Shown here in pieces: positions 1 to 6,912 of a stretch of DNA of 14,124 bases. Source of the DNA: Candidatus Babelota bacterium. Its GTDB lineage: Bacteria > Babelota > Babeliae > Babelales > Babelaceae. The DNA lies in NCBI GenBank assembly GCA_003484685.1, contig DNBB01000033.1:3856-17979 (forward strand), given 5' to 3'. The notes beneath the pieces are model-generated. The model was not told the DNA's origin and searched no databases. It worked only from the letters and a program-made list of their open reading frames with translations. Positions within the stretch are counted from its first letter, which is position 1, and each line of letters begins with the position of its first letter. The translations under genes and the position numbers were made by a program.

Positions 1-1824
1 ATGTTCTTGCGATGAAAGCCCGCGGCGTTTAAATAGCGGTACACCCAGCCAATTTCGGCAGAGTGTCGGCGTGATGGTAATAACTTTATTGATATTGTCT
101 TCGTGGGTAAGCAGATCGGCGATTATCTTGCGTATCAATTTTGCCAATATGCGTTCAAGCTGGCGCACGCCAGCTTCTTTGGTGTATTGACTAATGATAA
201 AAGACAAAACGGCTCGGGAAAGTTTGAACTGGCGCGCGGGAAGGTTGTATTCTTTGAGTAGTTTAGGGATAAGGAATTTGCGCGCGATCTGAAGTTTTTC
301 TTCCTCTGTGTAGCTTGAAAGATTAATAACTTCCATGCGATCAAAGAGTGCATAAGGTATCCCGTCAATACTATTTGCAGTGGCGATGAACATTGTTTTG
401 GAGAGATTGTAGGCAACTTCCAAATAATTATCTACAAAGTTTTTGTTTTGCTCAGGATCAAGTACTTCTAAAAGTGCAGATGCTGGATCACCGTAAAGGT
501 CTTGTGACATTTTATCGATTTCATCAAGTAAAATAACGGGGTTTGTGGTTTTAATGTTAGCAAGCGCTTGTATGAACTTACCTGGCATGGCGCCTACATA
601 GGTACGCCGATGACCACGAATTTCTGATTCATCCCGTGTTCCTCCGAGCGATATACGTGCGAACTCACGACCTAGCGCTGCGGCAATAGAGCGTGCGAGA
701 GACGTTTTCCCAACGCCTGGCGGACCGACTAAGCAAATGATTGGGGAGCGCGAGAGCTCTGGGTTGAATTTTTTTGCGGCAATAAATTCGAGTATGCGCT
801 CTTTAACCTTTTGTAGTCCATAGTGATCTTTATCGAGTATGCGTTCTGCCTGAACTAAACTAATCCGATCTTTGCTTTCTTTGTACCAGGGTAACTGAAG
901 GATCCAGTCAATGTAGTTGCGGCTCACAGATGCTTCTGCGGACAGTGAAGGCATCTGATCAAGACGGCGCAATTCACGTTCGACCTTGGTATGAACGGCT
1001 TCGGGGAGCCGCGCCTTGGCTATTTTTTCAAGAAGAAGTTCTTGTTCTGCTTCCTGATCATCGCGCCCAAGTTCCTTGTTAATAGCTTTGATCTGTTCAT
1101 TGAGGTAGTATTCGCGTTGATTTTTTTCAACCTGCATCTGTACGCGGCCACGGATGCGTTCTTCGATTTTTACAATCTCAATTTCGCGTTCCAAAAGCTC
1201 GACAAGGGCCATAAGTTGATGCTTAAGGTTTGTTGCTTCAAGAAGCATTTGTTTGTCGCGAAAACCGAGGCTATTGTGTGCGCTAAGCGTATCTGCGCCG
1301 ACGGCGATATTTTCAAAGTCTTGCAAGTTATGCGAGAGGTTGTTTTGATTTTGTGCATGTAGGTTAACGTATGTTTTGTATACCTGTTTTGCACGCCGCC
1401 AAAGGGCATGAATTTCGGCGCTGTTTTGGTCGTCGGAGTAGTTGATCGAACGGCCTTCAGCAAGCCAAATTCCGTCTTGCAGGATGGTGTCTTGTATAGA
1501 AAATCGACAGATGCCCTCAACGAGTACTTTGACAGCGCCTTTGGCCATAGGCAGTACTTGGATAATGTTGGCGCGTGTTCCGGTAGTAAATATATCTTCT
1601 TGTTCGGGATCTTCGATTGAGGGGTCATTTTGTGTGACAAGGCAGATACTTGTTTTGTGCGCAGAAGCATATTCAATTGCCTTGATCGATCGAGGTCGCC
1701 CGATAATGAGGGGTATAACGCTTTGCGGGAATAAGACAACGTTTTTTAACGGGATGATTGGCAGGTTGTTTTGTTCTTCTTGTCTGGTCTCAAGGAGTGG
1801 AGAATTGATACTTGTTTTGTTCAT
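1..1824 (-). CDS. lon: ATP-dependent serine protease Lon, N-terminal 608 residues (3' end of gene outside window)
   Basis: Lon is a cytosolic AAA+ protease that unfolds and degrades misfolded and regulatory proteins. The minus-strand frame is open from an ATG at 1824 to the left edge. Its N-terminus (NNLPIIPLKNVVLFPQSVIP) is the typical Lon substrate-binding domain start, residues about 17-210. A helical, coiled-coil-like stretch follows (about 210-310, with EYYLNEQIKAINKELG). The AAA+ module has Walker A GPPGVGKT at residues 367-374, Walker B VILLDEIDKM at about 430-439, and later FIATANSIDGIPYALFDRME. The visible part ends just after LGVPLF at the entrance to the protease domain, so the catalytic Ser-Lys pair lies beyond the edge; full Lon is about 800 residues. 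It is transcribed away from the translocase genes. I see no frameshift. I found no convincing promoter and no CIRCE heat-shock operator upstream. Identification is secure; completeness is unknown. Confidence 0.96.
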   Translation of the reverse strand, partial: MNKTSINSPLLETRQEEQNNLPIIPLKNVVLFPQSVIPLIIGRPRSIKAIEYASAHKTSICLVTQNDPSIEDPEQEDIFTTGTRANIIQVLPMAKGAVKVLVEGICRFSIQDTILQDGIWLAEGRSINYSDDQNSAEIHALWRRAKQVYKTYVNLHAQNQNNLSHNLQDFENIAVGADTLSAHNSLGFRDKQMLLEATNLKHQLMALVELLEREIEIVKIEERIRGRVQMQVEKNQREYYLNEQIKAINKELGRDDQEAEQELLLEKIAKARLPEAVHTKVERELRRLDQMPSLSAEASVSRNYIDWILQLPWYKESKDRISLVQAERILDKDHYGLQKVKERILEFIAAKKFNPELSRSPIICLVGPPGVGKTSLARSIAAALGREFARISLGGTRDESEIRGHRRTYVGAMPGKFIQALANIKTTNPVILLDEIDKMSQDLYGDPASALLEVLDPEQNKNFVDNYLEVAYNLSKTMFIATANSIDGIPYALFDRMEVINLSSYTEEEKLQIARKFLIPKLLKEYNLPARQFKLSRAVLSFIISQYTKEAGVRQLERILAKLIRKIIADLLTHEDNINKVITITPTLCRNWLGVPLFKRRGLSSQEH

Positions 1825-2130
1825 AGCAACTTTTGATTTTTGATGATAGACAACAGCATTTTGATTGATGTATTACATCGTTAGCTTACCTCTAAATCTT
1901 AGCCTATCAGACTCAAGCATATTGTATAGGGATTCTTTGAGTTGGAGGGGAGGCGTGCCCGATTTTTGAAGAGGGCTGATGTACAAGTTAGTTTTTTTCG
2001 TTTATACTTCGGTGCTGGATGCTTTTTACTCTGACGTGATTGATTCACCAGAAGAGAAGAGCTCCCCTATCCGTGTTTCACGTGTATTGTGCAAAAATCA
2101 ATGGTCTTCTTTTAGAAAGGACAAGAGACG
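1825..2130. other. Divergent intergenic region between lon and ntt-1
   Basis: This 306-bp stretch has no credible gene. It must hold the start signals of lon (leftward) and ntt-1 (rightward). On the plus strand a plausible promoter is TGTACA (1980-1985), a 17-bp spacer and TATACT (2003-2008), which gives ntt-1 a leader of about 115 nt. The ntt-1 ribosome site AAAGGA lies at 2116-2121. On the minus strand TGTAAT (1872-1877) could be a -10 box for lon, but no -35 match precedes it. A loose inverted repeat, ACTCAA (1911-1916) and TTGAGT (1937-1942), is too short to interpret. Confidence 0.6.
1980..2008 (+). promoter_or_regulatory. Candidate sigma70-type promoter for ntt-1
   Basis: TGTACA at 1980-1985 matches 4 of 6 bases of the -35 consensus. 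TATACT at 2003-2008 matches 5 of 6 of the -10 consensus. The spacer is the optimal 17 bp. Transcription would start near 2015, about 115 nt before the ntt-1 start codon. The assignment rests on consensus matching alone. Confidence 0.45.
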
Positions 2131-3510
2131 ATGAGTAGTCTTTTAATCGGGTTGGTTGCGGCGATTGTGGCGCTACCAGCGCTTTATATGACAGGAATTT
2201 TGCAAAAAACGTTGCGCTTGATCTATGGCGACTTTACTTCAAATGAAGTTAAAAAGTTTGTTTCATACGGTTTTCTATTTTTTGTCATTATCGGTACGTA
2301 CTGGCTGCTTCGTTGTGCCAAAGATCCTATTTTTAATGCCTTTGTTGGTGCTGAATCTATCTGGCTTGCAAAAATCGTTTCCCTTCTAGTTATCTTCCCT
2401 ATTGTTGCGGGATATAGCTACTTGGTAGATATGTTCCCACGGCATCGCTTATTCTATGCGATTTCAGTTATTTACATTGCCTTGTTTGTAGGCATTGCGC
2501 TCTTGATGGGTAGCTCTGTTTACGGCATGAGTGCACCAGCAGGTAGCCGCTGGGGATTGTTGGGCTGGTTCTCATACGTTATGATTGAAAGTTTTGGCTC
2601 GCTTGTTGTTGTTCTGTTTTATTCGTTTATGGCGGACACGACTACTCCAGAAGCTGGTAAGAAGGCATTTTATATTACTGCAACATTTGCACAAGCTGGT
2701 GCCATTATTGGTTCTTGGGCTACCGGTGCTATTGCGCGTTCATTAAGTGTACCGCAAGTTCTATTTGCAGCAGCAGCCGCGATTGCACTTATTCCTGCAA
2801 TGGTTGCATTCATTATGTGGTTTATTCCTAAGGATGAGCTTGCTGGTTATCAAGCAAAAGGTGGCGAAGCTAAAAAGACTAAACCAGGCTTTGTTGAAGG
2901 CTTTAAATTGTTCCTTTCTGAGCCATACTTGCTCGGTATTTTTATCTGGGTATCTGCGTTCGAAGTTATTGCGACCGTCTTTGACCTTCAGTTCAAAGTA
3001 TTGATTATGCGTGAAGTTGGTGACAATGCTGCTGAATTTGCTCGTTGGACATCTGACTTTGGTGTCATGGTTAGCACGTTGGCATTGATTTCTCTGCTTT
3101 TAGGTATTGGAAACATTGGCCGTCGTTTGGGCTTAACGCTTTCGTTGGTTATTCTGCCTATTTTGATGGCGGTAAATGCGTTCGTTATGTTCGTTTCGCC
3201 TGTTGTTCAGGTCGCCTTTTGGGTTATGGTTGCATCAAAAGGTATTAATTATGCCTTTGGTCAGCCTTCTAAGGAACAATTGTACATTCCAACATCCCGT
3301 GAAGCACGATACAAGTCAAAAGCATGGGTTGATTCATTTGGCTCCCGTGGTTCAAAGGCGATGGGTTCGTTGATTAAAGGTTTTGCTGGTGGTTCAGCAG
3401 CGCTTTTATTGGGAACTGCTATTGGCATCAGCGCAATCTGGGTTGTTGCCTCATTGTATCTTGGTAAGAAAGCAACCGAAGCAGTGGCAAACAACGAGGT
3501 TGTTTGTTAA
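2131..3510 (+). CDS. TLC-family nucleotide translocase (ATP/ADP or NTP exchanger), paralogue 1
   Basis: This is a 459-residue polytopic membrane protein of the ATP/ADP translocase (TLC/NTT) family. These carriers sit in the inner membrane of intracellular bacteria and typically exchange host ATP for bacterial ADP or import other nucleotides. About 12 hydrophobic segments are visible. Family marks are the early charged site RCAKDPIF (K64-D65) after a membrane helix, and the C-terminal signature at residues 373-403 (NYAFGQPSKEQLYIPTSREA then KSKAWVD). Unlike its two neighbours it has an extra hydrophobic segment at residues 3-23. The start ATG has AAAGGA nine bases upstream. It is clearly more distant from paralogues 2 and 3 than those are from each other. 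A strong terminator follows, so it is probably its own transcription unit. The family is secure, but the transported nucleotide cannot be read from sequence. Confidence 0.93.
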   Translation: MSSLLIGLVAAIVALPALYMTGILQKTLRLIYGDFTSNEVKKFVSYGFLFFVIIGTYWLLRCAKDPIFNAFVGAESIWLAKIVSLLVIFPIVAGYSYLVDMFPRHRLFYAISVIYIALFVGIALLMGSSVYGMSAPAGSRWGLLGWFSYVMIESFGSLVVVLFYSFMADTTTPEAGKKAFYITATFAQAGAIIGSWATGAIARSLSVPQVLFAAAAAIALIPAMVAFIMWFIPKDELAGYQAKGGEAKKTKPGFVEGFKLFLSEPYLLGIFIWVSAFEVIATVFDLQFKVLIMREVGDNAAEFARWTSDFGVMVSTLALISLLLGIGNIGRRLGLTLSLVILPILMAVNAFVMFVSPVVQVAFWVMVASKGINYAFGQPSKEQLYIPTSREARYKSKAWVDSFGSRGSKAMGSLIKGFAGGSAALLLGTAIGISAIWVVASLYLGKKATEAVANNEVVC

Positions 3511-3532
3511 TTATTTAGGTTATAGATCGTGA

Positions 3533-3584
3533 AGAGAAAACGGCCCTTTGAGCAAAGAAGCTTTCGGGGTCGTTTTCTCTTTTT
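3533..3584 (+). terminator. Intrinsic terminator after ntt-1
   Basis: The arm AGAGAAAACGGCCC (3533-3546) pairs with GGGTCGTTTTCTCT (3567-3580) through 14 pairs, one a G-T wobble. An 18- to 20-base loop containing a small AAAG/CTTT sub-hairpin separates them. Four further Ts follow, continuing the T at 3580. It lies 22 nt after the ntt-1 stop and should end that transcript before ntt-2. Confidence 0.88.
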
Positions 3585-3710
3585 AAGGAGAGTAGTTTTG
3601 GAGCACAACGCCTTCTTCGTAGAAGGTGCTGTACTGCTTGGGGAGCATGAGGTGTGCGATGTGTTGTGCATGCGCAAAGGGAGATTATAGCTTATTTGAG
3701 GGCGGGGATT

Positions 3711-5150
3711 ATGAGTTTACTGCGTCGGTGGAATTCTTTGGTGTCGGCTTTTTTGGGTGATGACCCTATTGAGCGGAAAAAGATATTGATTTTAGTGCTA
3801 TCTTTTTTTGCGGTGATTGGCGGCTATACAGTTATTAAAGAGTTTAAAGACACGGTTTTTATGAGTGTGGTTGGACTTGATTACCAGCCTAAAGCAAAAA
3901 TCATGGCGATTTTCCTTCTGTTTCCACTGGTCTTTTTGTATTCGCGACTTGTTGATATTTTGCAGCGCCACCAAGTTTTAATTTTCATGTCCACGGCATA
4001 CGCTTCGATTGGGCTTGTTTTGGCATATTTCCTTGGTCATCCAACCATTGGATTACCCAATACCGATACTAGTCCTTGGCGGTTGTTCGGTTGGATTTTT
4101 TATTTCTTTTGTGAGGCGTATTCGCCCTTTGTTCTTAGTGTGCTGTGGTCATTTGTTAACTCGGTGACTACGCCTGATAGTGTTAAGAATGGCTATGTGA
4201 CGTTTACGATCGCATCTAAGATTGGTGGTATGTTTGCCGCCAGCATTTCGTGGTATCTTTTGAATCTTCAGTGTTCTGGAAGAACAATCTGCTCAGACGC
4301 CGGAATGTTTCAGATTATTTTTACCGGAATGTCTTTGCTGCTTTGCTTCATTCCTTTGGTCGTTTTGTATTTGGTTCGAGTAATCCCAAAAACTCATATG
4401 GTTGGTTATAAAAAAGCTTATCAATACGATGAAAAGAAGGAAAAAGAGAACAAACAAGATCTTGGTTTTTGGCGTGATGCCTGGCGTACCTTTAAGGGTA
4501 TGTTCTCGGGTTTATATGTTATTCTTCGTTACCCTTATGTGTTTGGAATTTTCCTTATGCTGTTTTTCTGGGATATTGTTAACGCAACCTTCAACTATAT
4601 GCGTTTGGGGGTTGTGCGTGAAACAGCAACGGGGGCGGTGCGCATGGGGGAAGATCTGTTTAGCCAGGTTTTTTTCATGCATCTCATCGGTTTGGTTATT
4701 GTTTTGGTTGGCACTAAGACCTTGGTTTCGTTTATTGGTATGCGTCGTAGCCTCGTTATGATACCCGTAACTATTGGTTCAGTAGTCTTTGTGTACCTGT
4801 TTTCTGGTGGAGCGTTTCCTATCTGGATAGCATTTGTTATTATGCGTGCTTTTAATTATGCATTTGCTTATCCATTGCGCGAAGGTCTCTACATTCCGAC
4901 AACAAAGGATACTAAGTTTAAGGCTAAAACCTGGATTGATAGCTTTGGATCCAAGATTGCTAAGGCAAGCGGAAGCTCGTACATTATGCTTTCGCAGCAG
5001 GTTGTTGGTATAGGGTTGATCGGTGCGCTTCCGTTAAATATCGCATTTTATGGCGTTATTGTTGCATGTTGGGCGATTGTTGCCGGACTACTTGGGCGTA
5101 AGTATGAGCAGGTTGTTGCAAGCAATGAGATTGTTGGAGCGGTCCAATAA
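3711..5150 (+). CDS. TLC-family nucleotide translocase, paralogue 2
   Basis: This is a 479-residue inner-membrane nucleotide exchanger of the same family as the gene before it. The frame is open from an ATG at 3654, but I chose 3711: the protein then begins MSLLRRWNSLVSAFLGDDPI and aligns end to end with paralogue 3 (MKWVRSLYEFVFGEDPIERK), whereas the extra 19 residues have no counterpart. G-rich sequence (GAGGGCGGGG, 3698-3707) precedes this start. About 12 membrane segments are seen, with the charged site KEFKD (K46-D47), a Lys/Glu-rich cytoplasmic loop at about 233-255, and the signature at 382-412 (NYAFAYPLREGLYIPTTKDT, then KAKTWID). Cys188 and Cys194 lie in a loop between helices. A terminator separates it from paralogue 1, so it needs its own promoter; TTGTGC (3664-3669) with TATAGC (3686-3691) is a weak candidate. 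Substrate is unknown. Confidence 0.92.
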   Translation: MSLLRRWNSLVSAFLGDDPIERKKILILVLSFFAVIGGYTVIKEFKDTVFMSVVGLDYQPKAKIMAIFLLFPLVFLYSRLVDILQRHQVLIFMSTAYASIGLVLAYFLGHPTIGLPNTDTSPWRLFGWIFYFFCEAYSPFVLSVLWSFVNSVTTPDSVKNGYVTFTIASKIGGMFAASISWYLLNLQCSGRTICSDAGMFQIIFTGMSLLLCFIPLVVLYLVRVIPKTHMVGYKKAYQYDEKKEKENKQDLGFWRDAWRTFKGMFSGLYVILRYPYVFGIFLMLFFWDIVNATFNYMRLGVVRETATGAVRMGEDLFSQVFFMHLIGLVIVLVGTKTLVSFIGMRRSLVMIPVTIGSVVFVYLFSGGAFPIWIAFVIMRAFNYAFAYPLREGLYIPTTKDTKFKAKTWIDSFGSKIAKASGSSYIMLSQQVVGIGLIGALPLNIAFYGVIVACWAIVAGLLGRKYEQVVASNEIVGAVQ

Positions 5151-5220
5151 CGGAGTGGTTGTCTAAGTATTTGCTTTTTTAGCTTAGATTGGTCAAACTG
5201 GTAAAAACAGAGTTTGCGAT

Positions 5221-5255
5221 GCTGGTGCCTTTTGGCAGGCGCCAGCTATTCTTTT
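5221..5255 (+). terminator. Possible terminator or attenuator between ntt-2 and ntt-3
   Basis: GCTGGTGCC (5221-5229) pairs with GGCGCCAGC (5238-5246) over 9 bp with one G-T pair, around an 8-base loop. The following TATTCTTTT is U-rich but interrupted. It lies 71 nt after the ntt-2 stop and 80 nt before the ntt-3 start. It could end the ntt-2 transcript fully or only partly. Confidence 0.55.
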
Positions 5256-5334
5256 CAGGCTATTTCTCACTTTATGTATTTGGAACGAGTTTAAAAGTGT
5301 TTGATTTTGCTTTTTCTGGGGATGGAAACAGTAT

Positions 5335-6768
5335 ATGAAATGGGTTCGCTCATTGTATGAATTTGTATTTGGTGAAGATCCAATAGAACGCAAAAAAGTT
5401 TTGTTGCTGGGCTTCTCCTTCTTTGCGGCAATCGGGAGTTATACACTGGCTAAAGAGCTTAAAGACTCTATTTTTATGAGCGTTGTTGGGTATGAATACC
5501 TTCCCGAAGCTAAGTTTTGGTCCATATTTGTCCTTATACCGCTTGTGTTCGTGTATTCACGCATTGTTGATGTGCTCAAGCGCCATCAGGTACTGATGCT
5601 CATGGCAACGGTGTATGCAGTAGGAGGGTTGATATTTGCATTTTATTTTGGTCATCCAACGATTGGCCTGCCAAACACCGATACCGGGCGCGGGCGACTT
5701 TTTGGGTGGGCCTTTTATTTCTTTGTAGAAGGATATTCGCCGTTTTTGGTTAGTGTTATATGGGCGTTTGTAAACTCGGTTATGAAGCCAGATTCGGTCA
5801 AAAGTAGTTACCTTGCTCTAACCGCGCTTAAGCTGTTAGGGGGTGTTGTTACTGCCTTTTTGGCCTGGGGATTTTTGACGTTGCAGTGTAGCCACTGTGT
5901 CGAGGTTTCGGATGTCGCGAGCTATCAGATTTTGATGATTTTTGCTGCGCTTTTGTTATCATTGATTCCCTTGCTTTGCGCAATTCTAGTGCGTGTAGTG
6001 CCAAAAGATCGGTTGCACGGATATGAGAAAGCGTATCAATACGAAAAACACCAAGAAGAAGAGCATGTCAAGGCTTCTGGATTTGTTCCTGTCGTGCGCG
6101 ACCTATTACACGGTATGTTCTCTGGGGTATATGTGCTTGTTAGGTATCCATATGTATTTGGTATTTTTTTGCTAAGCTTTTTCTGGGAAGTGGTTAATGT
6201 CAGCTTTAACTATGTTCGACTCGGCGTTGGGCAAACTGTTGCTGCGGGTTCAGTAACCAAGCTGGGGGCATATTTATATGGCCAAATATTTTTTGTGCAA
6301 CTTGCGGGTTTTTTGGTTGTTTTGCTTGGTGCGCGAGCACTTGTTGAGCGATTGGGTATTCGCCGTACCCTTATGACAGTTCCTTTGATTACTGGCGGTA
6401 TGATTCTAGCGTATTTGTGGCTTGATGGATTTTTGTCTATCGGCGTTACGTACATAATTATGCGTTCGATTAACTATGGGGTAGCTGGGCCGTTGCGCGA
6501 GAGCCTTTATATTCCGACAACCAAAGCAACTAAGTTTAAGGCGAAGACGTGGATTGATGGATTTGGTGCAAAATTGGCGAAGGCTTCGGGTAGTGGGTAC
6601 AACATTTTTACTGCCTATGTTTTGCGCAATGCCTTTGTTAGCGAATTTGCTTTGCATAGCGTTTTCTTCGGCGGAATCGTCGCTGTCTGGACTGTTGTTG
6701 CAAGCCTTATGGGGCAAACGTATGAACGAACAATTTCTCGTGGTTCGGTGATTGGAGCGGATGAATAG
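5335..6768 (+). CDS. TLC-family nucleotide translocase, paralogue 3
   Basis: This is a 477-residue nucleotide exchanger and close sister of paralogue 2. The two share long identical blocks (GHPTIGLPNTDT, RYPYVFGIFL, KFKAKTWID) and the same layout throughout, suggesting tandem duplication. It shows about 12 membrane segments, the early charged site KELKD (K43-D44), a charged cytoplasmic loop at about 230-247, and the family signature at 380-410 (PLRESLYIPTTKATKFKAKT). Cys185 and Cys188 (LQCSHC) sit where paralogue 2 has a wider Cys pair. GGGGATGG (5318-5325) lies just before the start but is only a fair ribosome site. I see no terminator between this gene and rpsB 144 nt downstream, so read-through into rpsB is possible. 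Family certain, substrate unknown. Confidence 0.92.
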   Translation: MKWVRSLYEFVFGEDPIERKKVLLLGFSFFAAIGSYTLAKELKDSIFMSVVGYEYLPEAKFWSIFVLIPLVFVYSRIVDVLKRHQVLMLMATVYAVGGLIFAFYFGHPTIGLPNTDTGRGRLFGWAFYFFVEGYSPFLVSVIWAFVNSVMKPDSVKSSYLALTALKLLGGVVTAFLAWGFLTLQCSHCVEVSDVASYQILMIFAALLLSLIPLLCAILVRVVPKDRLHGYEKAYQYEKHQEEEHVKASGFVPVVRDLLHGMFSGVYVLVRYPYVFGIFLLSFFWEVVNVSFNYVRLGVGQTVAAGSVTKLGAYLYGQIFFVQLAGFLVVLLGARALVERLGIRRTLMTVPLITGGMILAYLWLDGFLSIGVTYIIMRSINYGVAGPLRESLYIPTTKATKFKAKTWIDGFGAKLAKASGSGYNIFTAYVLRNAFVSEFALHSVFFGGIVAVWTVVASLMGQTYERTISRGSVIGADE

Positions 6769-6783
6769 CGCGCCGATAAAATT

Positions 6784-6811
6784 TTGCAAAATGTCGCTAA
6801 TGCGTTACATT
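6784..6811 (+). promoter_or_regulatory. Weak candidate promoter for rpsB
   Basis: TTGCAA (6784-6789) and TACATT (6806-6811) each match 4 of 6 consensus bases with a 16-bp spacer. The -35 box sits inside the palindrome ATTTTGCAAAAT (6781-6792). A second possible -10, TATAGT (6861-6866), lacks a good -35. A ribosomal protein gene should have a promoter in this 144-bp gap, but which one is used is uncertain. Confidence 0.3.
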
Positions 6812-6900
6812 AATATTGTATGTCTAGATCCTGCTATCTTTTTCAGGTGGCTTGTACCAGTATAGTTTGGTGCGGCCAGATTGCAGTAGAAATAACCTGT

Positions 6901-6906
6901 GGAGAA
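6901..6906 (+). promoter_or_regulatory. Ribosome binding site that fixes the rpsB start
   Basis: GGAGAA ends six bases before the ATG at 6913. An upstream in-frame ATG at 6820 would add 31 residues with no S2 similarity, so the site supports the internal start. Confidence 0.7.
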
Positions 6907-6912
6907 TGTCCT

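Noticed and set aside
1170..1739. 189-codon minus-strand open frame, and plus-strand frames near 991-1843
   Set aside because: They overlap the lon reading frame, whose conserved motifs prove it is the coding one; the others have no recognisable pattern.
1872..1916. Promoter for lon using TGTAAT or TTGAGT on the minus strand
   Set aside because: The two elements cannot be paired with acceptable spacing; no -35 fits the TGTAAT box.
3654..3710. Longer start for translocase 2 (19 extra residues)
   Set aside because: The added residues have no counterpart in the sister protein, and the internal ATG at 3711 aligns exactly with its start.
6820..6912. Longer start for ribosomal protein S2 (31 extra residues)
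   Set aside because: The extra part is Cys-rich and unlike S2, while the ATG at 6913 has GGAGAA at good spacing and yields the standard S2 N-terminus.
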